64,000 nucleotides of DNA from Asticcacaulis sp. MM231 (GCF_964186625.1 NZ_OZ075108.1:3299001-3363000); one strand, 5' to 3'. Positions 1-11,074 are shown, numbered from the stretch's first letter. Numbers and translations: made by a program. Notes: a model not told the origin generated them from the letters alone.

Positions 1-70
1 ATTCTCTTTTCTTGATCGGGCTCACCATTTAAGAGAGCTTATCAGAATCAGCAAGTTTTAAAGCCGGGTC

Positions 71-469
71 ATGTTCTATCAGCACACCAGTCACGATATC
101 ACGATCCGCGTCGAGGTCGATTACGTCCCGCCCGAAGACGATTATACCGGCGCCCCACGTTACGTCTGGGCCTATCACATCACCCTGATGAACGGTGGCG
201 ATGAAACCGTGCAGCTCAAGACCCGCCATTGGACGATCATGGATGCGCGCGGCCAGATCGAGCACGTCAACGGCCCCGGTGTCGTCGGCGAAACGCCGAT
301 CCTCAAGCCGCACCAGACCTATACCTATTCGTCCGGCTGCCCGCTTGGAACGCCCTCAGGTTCGATGAGCGGTTATTACATGTTTGAGGACGAGCACGGC
401 CGACCGCTCAAGGTCATCATCCCGACCTTTTCGCTTGATCTACCGAATGTAAAACGCACATTAAATTAA
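71..469 (+). CDS. apaG: ApaG family protein
   Basis: The 132-residue product matches the ApaG family (about 125-130 residues), a single fibronectin-III-like beta-sandwich domain. The typical features are visible: the HDITIRVEVDY start, the central strand with RHWTIMDARG, the GPGVVGETPILKPHQTYTYSSG segment (residues about 70-95) and the GSMSGYYMFEDEHG turn near the C-terminus. ApaG has been linked genetically to Co2+/Mg2+ resistance and Ap4A levels in enterobacteria, but its biochemical role is not settled. It is cytosolic, with no signal peptide or membrane segment. The gene stands alone, convergent with gcrA, and a shared hairpin terminator separates the two. The first 70 bases of the window hold only its upstream region, so its promoter context is cut off. 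Confidence 0.93.
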   Translation: MFYQHTSHDITIRVEVDYVPPEDDYTGAPRYVWAYHITLMNGGDETVQLKTRHWTIMDARGQIEHVNGPGVVGETPILKPHQTYTYSSGCPLGTPSGSMSGYYMFEDEHGRPLKVIIPTFSLDLPNVKRTLN

Positions 470-512
470 AGACTTACACATTCGTAAGAACGTGTCACTT
501 CCAAAAAACCAG

Positions 513-545
513 AAAGCCCCGCGATCGTATCGATCACGGGGCTTT
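513..545. terminator. Bidirectional terminator between apaG and gcrA
   Basis: A near-perfect hairpin lies here: AAAGCCCCG and CGATC pair with GATCA and CGGGGCTTT around a three-base loop. The A-run on the left and T-run on the right let it stop transcription from both converging genes. Confidence 0.8.
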
Positions 546-567
546 CATGTTGGTTTTACGTTTGTGC

Positions 568-1113
568 TTACAAGTAGCGACGCAGGTTACGCGACAGATC
601 GGCGCCGCCGTCACGCTTCTTGGCTTTTTGCGACGGCTGGTAGGCGACGCGGCCGTGTTCGACGCAATAGGGGGTGCCGTCGTCCGAGCGACGACCACAG
701 AAGGAGAAGCTGTCCGACGACGGATCGCCGATTGGCCACTTGCACATCTTGGCGCCGAGGGTGAGGACCGTGGCCGTACCCGGCTCTTCGATATAGGGCA
801 CGATGGGCTGGCTGATCACCGGACGCGACAAAACCGGGGCACTGGAGCGCAGGCTTGGCTGCGTATGCTGAACGGTGCGCTCAGGCGCGGCATGAGAGGC
901 CGTCGACACCGCCGGACGGGGCGGTCGCGCAGGCTTATAAAGCGGACGGGTGGGCTGCGAGGGCGCCGCACGGCCTGACAGGCCCAAGCGGTGCACCTTG
1001 CCGATCACGGCATTGCGGGTCACGCCACCAAGCTGCTTGGCGATCTGGCTGGCGGAATGACCTTCCTGCCAAAGCTTCTTCAATGTCTCAACGCGTTCGT
1101 CTGTCCAGCTCAT
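568..1113 (-). CDS. gcrA: Cell cycle regulator GcrA
   Basis: The N-terminal 45 residues (MSWTDERVETLKKLWQEG, then SASQIAKQLGGVTRNAVIGK and VHRLGLSGR) are the diagnostic GcrA helix-turn-helix. A Pro/Ala/Arg-rich linker follows, then a C-terminal domain with CKWPIGDP and the FCG...YC cysteine pattern. In Caulobacter, GcrA binds sigma70 and activates promoters carrying CcrM-methylated GANTC sites, driving the swarmer-to-stalked and predivisional programmes. The start at 1113 is preferred over longer in-frame starts because MSW is the conserved family start and a good GGGAGAG ribosome site lies just upstream; this gives 181 residues, close to the Caulobacter protein. The upstream region carries several DnaA-box-like motifs, in keeping with DnaA activation of gcrA in Caulobacter. 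This gene is the best taxonomic marker in the window. Confidence 0.95.
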   Translation of the reverse strand: MSWTDERVETLKKLWQEGHSASQIAKQLGGVTRNAVIGKVHRLGLSGRAAPSQPTRPLYKPARPPRPAVSTASHAAPERTVQHTQPSLRSSAPVLSRPVISQPIVPYIEEPGTATVLTLGAKMCKWPIGDPSSDSFSFCGRRSDDGTPYCVEHGRVAYQPSQKAKKRDGGADLSRNLRRYL

Positions 1114-1206
1114 ACTCTCACTCTCCCATGATCCCTGATAACTTGCGGAATGAAAGCCTTTTAACCACAAGATATAGATATGTCCAAAGGGACTTGCTCC
1201 CCAGCC

Positions 1207-1318
1207 ATCCACAGATGGTAAACGAAATGTTAAAAACCGCAATATATGGTATGAGGGGAATTCCAACTGTCCACACATATCTAGATGTTGTGTCTAAAAA
1301 ATCCACACATGTGGATAA
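1207..1318. promoter_or_regulatory. DnaA-box-like cluster upstream of gcrA
   Basis: This lies in the 337-base gap between gcrA and the adh gene. One perfect DnaA box on the minus strand (TGTGGATAA, 1310-1318) is the right arm of a dyad, ATCCACA-CA-TGTGGAT (1301-1316). Weaker copies with two mismatches sit at 1207-1215 region (ATCCACAG), 1267-1275 (CTGTCCACA) and 1299-1307 (AAATCCACA). DnaA is known to activate gcrA in Caulobacter. That these sites act here is inference. No GANTC site was seen in the gap. Confidence 0.5.
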
Positions 1319-1384
1319 TTGCGCCAGCAAGCGGTTCGCTTCGCATTTTGCGGAAATGAGCGGCGGCTTCGCGCACCGTGCAAC

Positions 1385-1411
1385 AAAAAGGGCCACTCGA
1401 ATGAGCGGCCC
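1385..1411 (-). terminator. Terminator of the alcohol dehydrogenase gene
   Basis: Read on the minus strand, GGGCC(G)CTC pairs with GAG(T)GGCCC around a four-base loop, and TTTTT follows. It lies 40 bases past the adh stop codon. Confidence 0.7.
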
Positions 1412-1450
1412 ATTGATAGCATATAGGTTAGAACGTTCGTTTTACAAGCC

Positions 1451-2512
1451 TCAGGCGCCGAGCGTGGCCATATCAATGCTGAAACGATAGCGCACGTCCG
1501 ACTTCAGCATCCGCTCATAGGCAGTGTTGATGTCCTTGATATCAATGACCTCGACATCCGAGGTGATGCCATGCTCGGCGCAGAAATCGAGCATCTCCTG
1601 CGTTTCGGCGCCCCCCCCTATGCCCGAACCCGCCAGCGAGCGACGCCCCATGAGCAGGGAGAATGCCGCCACCGGCATGGGATGCTCAGGCGCGCCAACC
1701 AGGCAAAGCGTGCCATCACGCTTCAACAGGTTGAGATAGGCATTGATGTCGTGCTCCGCCGACACGCAATCGAGAATGAAATCGAACGAGCCGCCATGAG
1801 CCGCCATTTCATCGGCGTTTTTCGACACCACGACCTCATCAGCGCCGAGGCGCTTACCGTCTTCGATCTTGGAGGCCGAGGTGGTGAACAGCACGACATG
1901 GGCGCCAAGCGCATGGGCGAACTTAACCCCCATATGCCCCAACCCGCCAAGGCCGACGATGCCGACCTTCTGGCCCGGCCCGACCTTCCAGTGGCGCAGC
2001 GGCGACCACGTAGTGATGCCGGCGCACAAAAGCGGCGCGGTAGCGGCGAGATCGAGTTTGTCGGAAATGCGCAGCACAAAGCCTTCATAAACAGTGATGC
2101 TCTTGGAATAACCGCCATGGGTGGTACCGCCGAGATGCTTGTCCGGCGAGCCATAGGTCTGGATATTGCCGACCTCGCAATATTGCTCAAGGCCTTCCTG
2201 GCAACTGGCGCACATCCGGCAGGAATCGACCATACAGCCAACGCCGACCAGATCCCCCGCCTTGAACTTCGTCACCGCCGAACCGACACTGGCGACGCGG
2301 CCGACGATTTCATGACCGGGCACAACGGGATAGGTGGTGAAGCCCCATTCGTTGCGCGCCATGTGGAGATCGGAGTGGCAAACCCCGCAGAACAGGATGT
2401 CGATCTGGACATCCTCAGCCGTGGGCTCACGACGCTCTATGGTGATCTGGCCCAGGGGCTTGTCGGTGGCGGGCGCGGCGAAGGCTTCGCATCGGAACGT
2501 GCTGGGCGGCAT
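1451..2512 (-). CDS. Zinc-dependent NAD(P) alcohol dehydrogenase (YahK/CAD type)
   Basis: This 353-residue medium-chain dehydrogenase oxidises alcohols or reduces aldehydes with NAD(P)H. The catalytic zinc ligands are visible in CGVCHSDLH (residues about 42-50) and PGHEIVG (about 65-71). The structural zinc site is the CRMCASCQEGLEQYC cluster near residues 98-112. A Rossmann GLGGLGHMG motif follows near residue 185. The pattern is that of the cinnamyl-alcohol dehydrogenase/YahK subfamily, cytosolic enzymes with broad aldehyde reductase activity, often in detoxification. It is monocistronic, with its own terminator downstream. The natural substrate cannot be told from sequence. Confidence 0.88.
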   Translation of the reverse strand: MPPSTFRCEAFAAPATDKPLGQITIERREPTAEDVQIDILFCGVCHSDLHMARNEWGFTTYPVVPGHEIVGRVASVGSAVTKFKAGDLVGVGCMVDSCRMCASCQEGLEQYCEVGNIQTYGSPDKHLGGTTHGGYSKSITVYEGFVLRISDKLDLAATAPLLCAGITTWSPLRHWKVGPGQKVGIVGLGGLGHMGVKFAHALGAHVVLFTTSASKIEDGKRLGADEVVVSKNADEMAAHGGSFDFILDCVSAEHDINAYLNLLKRDGTLCLVGAPEHPMPVAAFSLLMGRRSLAGSGIGGGAETQEMLDFCAEHGITSDVEVIDIKDINTAYERMLKSDVRYRFSIDMATLGA

Positions 2513-2589
2513 GAGGTGTGTCCTGTTATGTTGGCTATAGGATACAGGTAAGCGGCCCGCCTTTGTTTACAAGGCGTACAGCCCCTTAT

Positions 2590-2976
2590 TCACAGCTTTT
2601 GCGGCGCCTGACGGGTGGCCAGCAACAGGCGCAGATGCGATTCTGGCCATGCCTTCAGCGCCTCGAACAGGTCAGGATGCTGGCGGTGCAGCGCACGGGC
2701 GTCCTGCAACCAGTCGGAAACCACCCCGTCCGCCTTCCAGTCACCGCGCGGCAGCAAATCGCCGGCATCGCAGTGCAGGATACGACTAATATCATAAAGC
2801 ATGGAGGCGCTGACACGATTGGCGCCACGCTCATACTTCTGAACCTGCTGGAAGGTGAGCCCGATCGCGGCGGCAAGCGCTTCTTGTGAGATTTTCAGTT
2901 TGCGGCGACGCTGGCGGATATTGGCCCCTACGGCCACGTCAACGACATGCGGCGACTTAACCCACCTTCGGCACAC
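2590..2976 (-). CDS. XRE family transcriptional regulator
   Basis: The 128-residue product has a classic XRE helix-turn-helix at residues about 16-72 (IRQRRRKLKISQEALAAAIG, then LTFQQVQKYERGANRVS) and a short helical C-terminal region. The start is taken as GTG at 2976 because a strong GGGAGGTG ribosome site precedes it; a downstream GTG closer to the domain is the alternative. A dyad GTGAT-N7-ATCAC lies 33-49 bases upstream of the start and may be its own operator. A second XRE gene lies directly upstream on the same strand. No function beyond DNA binding can be assigned. No phage structural genes lie nearby. Confidence 0.8.
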   Translation of the reverse strand: MCRRWVKSPHVVDVAVGANIRQRRRKLKISQEALAAAIGLTFQQVQKYERGANRVSASMLYDISRILHCDAGDLLPRGDWKADGVVSDWLQDARALHRQHPDLFEALKAWPESHLRLLLATRQAPQKL

Positions 2977-3008
2977 CCACCTCCCGCGTTAAAACTCCAC
3001 TATTATAG

Positions 3009-3025
3009 GTGATATTTTAAATCAC
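3009..3025. promoter_or_regulatory. Possible XRE operator dyad
   Basis: GTGAT-attttaa-ATCAC is a perfect 5-bp inverted repeat with an AT-rich spacer. It sits in the 60-base gap between two XRE genes, upstream of the 2590-2976 gene. Autoregulation is inferred from position only. Confidence 0.4.
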
Positions 3026-3036
3026 ATCAACCCTCA

Positions 3037-3591
3037 TCAATCGCCGCGCAGAAAGATTCGATGCAAGCCTCGGACGGTCGAATGCAGCATCTGCTCAGTG
3101 CTTTCCGGATTGATGCGCTTGAAATAGAGGAAGCCGTCGCGTTCGCGCTCATAAAGGCGCACCAGAACGCCCCCATCCTTCAATTCGATCAAACAGCCCT
3201 CCAGCCGCCGGGGCTGACGGCCACGCTGAAAGAAGACCTTTTCGCCCGGCTCACACCATGGCGACATGCTCTCATCGGAGATCACATGACTTTCAAGATT
3301 TTCCGGAAGCCCTTGATTCCAAGGCGTGTGACGGGGAAATTTAGCGGAAAATCCGTCTTCCGAAACGCGATACATCTCGCGGTCAAGATCAGCCTCGCTG
3401 GCGCCGACCGCTTCGAGATAAAGGGCGACGCGCTCATCCGGCCATGAGGCGGCGGCGTTTTCCCAGCGGCTTATCGCCTGAGCGGATACGCCGACATCCT
3501 GTTGCAATTCGACCAGTGATTTACCGGAGCGCTGGCGCAGCAGCTTCATGGCCGAAGCGAAGGCGGGGTCCTTGGAAGGGTGTCGTCTCAT
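3037..3591 (-). CDS. XRE regulator with S24/LexA-like C-terminal domain
   Basis: This 184-residue protein joins an N-terminal XRE helix-turn-helix (residues 10-70; LVELQQDVGVSAQAISRWEN) to a C-terminal S24 peptidase-like fold (about 95-184). The nucleophile region is SDESMSPWCEPGE, with Ser108. The general-base lysine expected about 37 residues later is replaced by Arg145 (GVLVRLYE), so self-cleavage of the LexA/CI type is unlikely. The domain may serve only for dimerisation. Related proteins are CI-like repressors and stress regulators. A pair of direct repeats ACGCCACC (3620-3627 and 3645-3652) lies just upstream and could be its operator. Neighbours give no clear target. Confidence 0.78.
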   Translation of the reverse strand: MRRHPSKDPAFASAMKLLRQRSGKSLVELQQDVGVSAQAISRWENAAASWPDERVALYLEAVGASEADLDREMYRVSEDGFSAKFPRHTPWNQGLPENLESHVISDESMSPWCEPGEKVFFQRGRQPRRLEGCLIELKDGGVLVRLYERERDGFLYFKRINPESTEQMLHSTVRGLHRIFLRGD

Positions 3592-3619
3592 GACGCCATC
3601 ATCAACGAGATCAACGCAA

Positions 3620-3652
3620 ACGCCACCGTTAAAAAATCACCCTTACGCCACC
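3620..3652. repeat. Direct repeat ACGCCACC upstream of XRE-S24 gene
   Basis: Two exact copies of ACGCCACC start 25 bases apart, 29-61 bases upstream of the XRE-S24 start codon. This could be a direct-repeat operator. No other evidence supports a role. Confidence 0.35.
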
Positions 3653-3762
3653 TTATCAACCGTTATGCGCGCGGACAATGACTTACTGACTTATCCGCAC
3701 CAAGGTTGACGATGGGATATCGTTTGTGGCACTAGACCAACGCGCCGTAACGGCCGTGCGAT

Positions 3763-3836
3763 GCGGGTGTAGCTCAATGGTAGAGCAGCAGCTTCCCAAG
3801 CTGACAACGAGGGTTCGATTCCCTTCACCCGCTCCA
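3763..3836 (+). tRNA. tRNA-Gly (anticodon CCC)
   Basis: The 74-base gene has an acceptor stem GCGGGTG pairing with CACCCGC and an encoded CCA end. The D arm is TAGCTC...GAGC, and the anticodon loop TTCCCAA gives CCC at 3795-3797. The T arm is AGGGTTCGATTCCCT. It reads GGG glycine codons. It stands alone between an XRE gene and the sqr operon. A TTGACG element at 3706-3711 may be its -35 box. No integrase or duplicated 3' end suggestive of an attachment site was seen. Confidence 0.97.
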
Positions 3837-3892
3837 CGACACTTTTTGAAGCGGATCGCGTCGAAACGCCTCATAGAGCTCGAAACAAATCA

Positions 3893-4093
3893 CTAGCCTT
3901 GACCTGCCGGCTTAAGACCCATGGCTTTGAAAACCAAGGCCGCCGGGCAAAATCTCGTAAAGGCAAATTGAAACAGGTTCGCCCCCACAAACACTGTCAG
4001 CCACATAAAGTAAGGACTGATCCAATGGGTTAAGGCGACGCTCAGCAGGACCATAAATCCCGCAAAGGCAAACACAGCCCGTTCAATAGTCAT
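3893..4093 (-). CDS. DUF2892 (YgaP-type transmembrane) protein
   Basis: This 66-residue protein is two membrane helices (residues about 7-25 and 29-48) with a short tail, matching the DUF2892 domain found at the C-terminus of YgaP rhodanese and as stand-alone proteins beside sulfur-oxidation genes. The motif NLFQFAFTRFCPAALVFKAMG is typical of the family, with one conserved Cys after the second helix. It starts two bases after the sqr stop codon, so the two genes are almost certainly one transcript. A rhodanese gene lies on the divergent arm of the same locus. In this setting it probably helps handle persulfide at the inner membrane; the exact role is unknown. Confidence 0.85.
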   Translation of the reverse strand: MTIERAVFAFAGFMVLLSVALTHWISPYFMWLTVFVGANLFQFAFTRFCPAALVFKAMGLKPAGQG

Positions 4094-4095
4094 GA

Positions 4096-5394
4096 TTATC
4101 TCTCCTCTTTCAGCTTATGCGCGCCCATCAGATCCAGCGCCATTTTCTCAAAAAACATCTCGCTCTTGCCGGCCTTGACCTTGCCCAGGAAGTAGCTTTC
4201 AAAGGCCGCCTTGGCCATGTGGACCCACTTGCCCGATGCCGACCAATTGATGTTGCGCGGCGGAATTTGCGGCTGGGCAAAGAAAGCAACACCACCATCG
4301 CCAAAGTCGGCCAAACAGATGGCATTCCAGGTCGCCTCATGCGTCGGCGCCTTACCCGCCAGGATATCCTTGATGTTGTGCGCAATGGCCGTGCACATGG
4401 ATTCGATCATAAAGCCTGTCTTGGGCACACCTACGGGGACTGCCGTCTTGCCCATGGGCGGGATAGCAACACAGACGCCAAGGCCAAAGATGTTCGGGAA
4501 GGTCGGATTCTGCTGGTGTTTATCGATCAGGATAAAACCGCGCGGATTGGTCAGCCCTTCAATACCTTTGACGGCATCGACACCCCGGAAGGCGGGCAGC
4601 ATCATGGAAAAGCCAAACGGCAGGTCATGATCGGCCTTATGGGCGCCATCCTCTGTCAGTTCCTCAACAAACATATGGCCGTCCTCAACCTTAGACACCT
4701 TCGCATTGGTGATCCATTTGATATGGCGGTTGCGCATCTCGGATTCGAGCAGGCCTTTGGTATCGCCCACGCCATCAAGCCCCAGATGACCGACATAGGG
4801 TTCGGACGTCACAAAGGTCATCGGCACGCGATCGCGGACCTTGCGCTTGCGTAGCTCAGTATCGACGATCATAGCGAACTCATAAGCAGGCCCAAAGCAC
4901 GAGGCGCCCTGAACGGCCCCGATCACGACTGGGCGCGGATTAGTCGCCAGTTCATCGAAAGCTTTTGCGGTCACGACCGCATGATCGACGTGGCAAACAG
5001 AGGATGTGAAGCCTTTAGGGCCCAGCCCCTCGATCTCGTCAAAGGCCAGCTCTGGCCCTGTGGCTATGACCAGATAGTCATAGACCAGTTCCATATCGTC
5101 ATTCAGAATCAATTGGTTTTTAGCCGGATCGACCCTTTTGGCGCCCATACTGTGGAATACGATGCCCTTCTTTTTGAAAACCGGCGCGAGCTTGACTTCG
5201 ATGGCCTCACGGGTCCGCCAGCTCACAGCCACCCAGGGATTAGACGGTACGAAGTGGTAGGTATCGCCCATATTGACAACGACCACTTCAGCCTTGTCGC
5301 CTACGGATTCCTTAATTTCAAAGGCGGCGATTGTGCCGCCCAGGCCGGCGCCCAGAACGACAATACGGGGTTTCTGTTGATGTGTATTAGCCAT
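4096..5394 (-). CDS. sqr: Sulfide:quinone oxidoreductase (type I-like)
   Basis: The 432-residue flavoprotein oxidises sulfide to zero-valent sulfur (polysulfide or persulfide) and passes electrons to quinone at the membrane. It has the FAD-binding VVLGAGLGG (residues 12-20) and ATGPEL near 111. Three cysteines sit at 134 (SSVCHVDH), 166 (GASCFGPAYEF) and 360 (NAICLADFGD), matching in order and spacing the three redox cysteines of type I SQR such as the Acidithiobacillus enzyme. The start at 5394 (MANTHQQK) is chosen for its AGGA site and for placing the Rossmann motif near the N-terminus; a longer open frame begins at 5460. It forms an operon with DUF2892 and is divergent from the rhodanese-RND operon. 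Confidence 0.87.
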   Translation of the reverse strand: MANTHQQKPRIVVLGAGLGGTIAAFEIKESVGDKAEVVVVNMGDTYHFVPSNPWVAVSWRTREAIEVKLAPVFKKKGIVFHSMGAKRVDPAKNQLILNDDMELVYDYLVIATGPELAFDEIEGLGPKGFTSSVCHVDHAVVTAKAFDELATNPRPVVIGAVQGASCFGPAYEFAMIVDTELRKRKVRDRVPMTFVTSEPYVGHLGLDGVGDTKGLLESEMRNRHIKWITNAKVSKVEDGHMFVEELTEDGAHKADHDLPFGFSMMLPAFRGVDAVKGIEGLTNPRGFILIDKHQQNPTFPNIFGLGVCVAIPPMGKTAVPVGVPKTGFMIESMCTAIAHNIKDILAGKAPTHEATWNAICLADFGDGGVAFFAQPQIPPRNINWSASGKWVHMAKAAFESYFLGKVKAGKSEMFFEKMALDLMGAHKLKEER

Positions 5395-5615
5395 TTTATC
5401 CTGACTTTCATTTGCCCTGCGCAACGACGATCGCCGCAACACAGCTTTGGTTTCCAGCACCTGCGGCCGAATACGGCCATGTTTTGCTTAAGCCTTAGAG
5501 TAGAAATGCCCGACCACCTTTGATGGCAATCAAACGCGATCCGGGTATTCTGTGAGATGGCTTACGCGCCTACACACCTCTACTTAATCCCAGCCATTTT
5601 TGAGGATGTCCGGGC

Positions 5616-5657
5616 TTGACCTTGAATTCGACTTACCTTATATTCGGATTATCGAAT
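5616..5657 (+). promoter_or_regulatory. Promoter with SqrR/BigR-type operator for the rhodanese-RND operon
   Basis: TTGACC (5616-5621), a 17-base spacer and TATATT (5639-5644) form a good sigma70 promoter 50 bases before the rhodanese start. ATTC-GGATTATC-GAAT (5642-5657) overlaps the -10 box and the start region, and matches the ATTC-N8-GAAT operator known for the sulfide-responsive repressor SqrR. An SqrR/BigR-like ArsR protein is encoded in the same operon. The rest of the 300-base sqr-rhodanese gap shows only a short hairpin at 5464-5477 (GGCCG-aata-CGGCC). Confidence 0.7.
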
Positions 5658-5694
5658 TTACAAATGTTTTTTTTCACCACGTCAGGTCGCTCCC

Positions 5695-6021
5695 ATGTTC
5701 AGCATGTTCACTGTCAAAAATCTCACCCCTTCACAGGTGAAGGATAGTCTCGAAGCAGGGGAGATCGTTCTTGTCGACGTACGCGAGGTCGATGAGCACA
5801 AAGCGGAGCGTATCAAGGGCGCGATCAATGTGCCCCTCTCAAAACTTGATACCGCAAAGCTTCCCGAAGCCGACGGCAAGACTCTGGTTATGCATTGCCA
5901 AGGCGGCATTCGCTCGTCCAAGGCCGTGGCAGTTTGCCGCAATCGCGGTGTGATGGTCGATCACCACCTGGCGGGTGGTATTAACGCATGGAAGGCCAGC
6001 GGCCTGCCAACCACTCGATAA
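5695..6021 (+). CDS. Rhodanese-like sulfurtransferase
   Basis: This 108-residue single-domain rhodanese has the family landmarks: VLVDVREVDEH (residues 25-35), INVPLSKL, and the active-site loop CQGGIRSSKA with catalytic Cys68. The loop is followed by the HLAGGINAWKASGLP C-terminal motif. It would carry a cysteine persulfide, moving sulfane sulfur produced by SQR to a thiol acceptor. It is cytosolic, with no signal peptide. It is the first gene of the five-gene operon behind the SqrR-type promoter. The start may be 5695 or the second ATG at 5704; both follow a weak AGGT site. The next gene begins 40 bases on. Confidence 0.9.
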   Translation: MFSMFTVKNLTPSQVKDSLEAGEIVLVDVREVDEHKAERIKGAINVPLSKLDTAKLPEADGKTLVMHCQGGIRSSKAVAVCRNRGVMVDHHLAGGINAWKASGLPTTR

Positions 6022-6061
6022 TAGATTTCAAGAAACGACCTAGAATCGTCAGGAAACCTAC

Positions 6062-7083
6062 ATGTTCCGCTCCAAAGCTTCCCTTCTCATTCTTGTCGTC
6101 GCCTTATCTGGCGTGGGGCTTACGGCCTGCGGCCAAAAGGAAGAGGCCGCGCAAGTCACGGCCTTCAAGGGCGAAACGCTCCGCATCGCGCCCCATTTGA
6201 TCCATGACGTCAAGCCGGTGGCAGCAACCCTGACCACACGACAGATGGGCGAAGCCACCGCGCGCGTCTCAGGCGTTCTGACGTCGCTGAAGGTTCATGA
6301 AGGCGATATGGTCTCACAAGGTCAGGTGATCGGTTTTGTGCAAGATCAAAAGCTCAATCTGCAAACAAGCGCTTACGATCAGGCCACCGTCGCCGCCGAA
6401 GCCCAGGCCAATCTGGCCCGCGCGGCCCTTGGACGGACCCAGACCCTGTTCGATAAGGGCATCTATGCGCAGGCAAAGCTCGATCAGGACAAGGCTGCCG
6501 CCGCAGCAGCCGATGCTAATGTGCGGGCCGCCCGCGCCCAGGCCTCGGCCAGCGGTGAAGGCGCCCGGCAAGGCGCGATCCTGGCCCCTGCATCAGGACG
6601 TGTTATTCATGCCACCGTACCCGTCGGCTCCGTTGTTATGGCGGGGCAATCGGTGGCGACCATAACCGCCGGCAATCGGATCGTGCGCATAGAATTGCCC
6701 GAAGGCCAGGGGCAGGCGCTGCAAATCGGCCAGTCTCTGTCACTTGATGCCAACGGTATTCGTACAAGCGGTACAATCACTGAGGTATACCCGTCGGTGT
6801 CCGCCGGTCAGATGGTGGCGGACGTCACCGCCCCCGGTCTTGAAACTGTGGCCATCGGCCAAAAGGTCGTCGCCTATATCGGTATTGGCCAGCGAAATGC
6901 CGTTGTTCTGCCCAGGCGTTTTGTCGCCACGCGTTACGGTCTGGACTATGTCCGCCTCCTGCAAAAGAACGGCAGTGTCCTCGAAACAACGGTCCAGACA
7001 GCCCCCACAGGTGATCCGGATCAGATCGAAATCCTGGGCGGGCTCAACGTCGGCGACACGGTTGCGGTCTATGGAGCAGGCCA

Positions 7084-7087
<4 letters not shown>
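6062..7087 (+). CDS. RND efflux periplasmic adaptor lipoprotein
   Basis: The 341-residue protein is a membrane fusion protein (HlyD/AcrA family). A signal peptide ends in a lipobox LTAC with the acylated Cys at residue 23. A beta-barrel and lipoyl half-motif (VSGVLTSLKVHEGDMVSQGQ) near 75 comes next, then an alpha-hairpin of about residues 100-155. The second lipoyl half (ILAPASGRVIHATVPVGSVV) and a C-terminal membrane-proximal domain complete the fold. It links the RND pump encoded next to an outer membrane channel; no TolC-like gene is in the window. The stop codon overlaps the pump's start (ATGA). An AGGAAA ribosome site precedes the start. Confidence 0.92.
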
Positions 7088-10379
<3,292 letters not shown>

Positions 10380-10383
<4 letters not shown>

Positions 10384-10685
10384 CCATGCCATCCTCTCCC
10401 ATGGCGCTCGCCGCCAGCGCCCACAAGGCCAGCCGCCTGCTCAAGCTGATGGCCAGCGAACAGCGCCTGATGATCCTGTGTAAACTGAGCGAAGGCGAAT
10501 ACAGCGCCGGCGAACTGACCGAACTGGTGGGCTTAAGCCAGGGCGCCGGTTCACAGCATCTGCAAAAGATGAAGGCCGAAGGGCTGGTGGATACCCGGCG
10601 CGACGCACAAACCATCTATTATCGTCTGGCCGATGACGCCGCCCGTCAGGTCATAGACCTGCTCTGCAATATCTACGGCAAGTGA
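10380..10685 (+). CDS. ArsR-family repressor, SqrR/BigR-like
   Basis: This 101-residue winged-helix repressor has the BigR/SqrR layout: LLKLMASEQRLMILCKLSEGE (helix 2 region), the recognition helix VGLSQGAGSQHLQKMK, and the wing TRRDAQTIYYRL. It has Cys34 where these persulfide sensors carry their first cysteine. The second cysteine is Cys96, only 62 residues later; the usual spacing in SqrR is 66 (Cys41/Cys107), and the expected position here is Gly100. The second cysteine thus appears moved by one helical turn. It probably represses its own operon through the ATTC-N8-GAAT site at 5642-5657 and releases when a disulfide or polysulfide bridge forms. The start codon overlaps the pump's stop. 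Confidence 0.87.
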
Positions 10686-10693
10686 GACACCCC

Positions 10694-11041
10694 ATGACCA
10701 AAGACTATATTCAGATCACCAAAGACATTTCCGCCAACCTGAAGGGCCTGCGCAAGGACATCCCCGAAACCATGCAGGGGTTTTCAGCCATGGCGCAGGG
10801 CGCACTGAAAGATGGCGCCCTGTCAAAAAAGACGAAAGAACTGATAGCTCTTGCGATTGGCGTCAGCACGCGTTGTGATGGCTGCATCGGCTTTCATGCG
10901 GAAGCTCTGGTCAAACTGGGCGCCACGACACAGGAGGTCGAGGAGGCGCTGGGTATGGCCATCTATCTGGGCGGCGGCCCGTCTTTGATGTATGCCGCCG
11001 ATGCCATGGCGGCCTTCGAGCAATTCTCGGCCAAAGCCTAG
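10694..11041 (+). CDS. AhpD-like / carboxymuconolactone decarboxylase family protein
   Basis: This 115-residue helical protein has the AhpD-type redox centre STRCDGCIGFH, with Cys61, Cys64 and His68. Proteins with this motif act as thiol peroxidase or disulfide reductase partners, unlike true carboxymuconolactone decarboxylases, which lack the CxxC. It ends the rhodanese-RND-ArsR operon, so a role in peroxide or persulfide defence during sulfide stress is likely. The ATG at 10694 is preferred to the in-frame GTG at 10682, which lies inside the preceding stop region. The following gene, kdsA, is convergent, 33 bases away. Confidence 0.85.
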   Translation: MTKDYIQITKDISANLKGLRKDIPETMQGFSAMAQGALKDGALSKKTKELIALAIGVSTRCDGCIGFHAEALVKLGATTQEVEEALGMAIYLGGGPSLMYAADAMAAFEQFSAKA

Positions 11042-11074
11042 ACAGATTGCCCCTTGAATGGCGAAAATGAGCCG

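Noticed and set aside
568..1450. GcrA/CcrM GANTC and CtrA sites before gcrA
   Set aside because: No GANTC was found in the gap, and no TTAA-N7-TTAA was seen.
2590..3836. Prophage or island by the tRNA-Gly gene
   Set aside because: Two XRE regulators lie near, but there is no integrase, structural gene or duplicate tRNA end.
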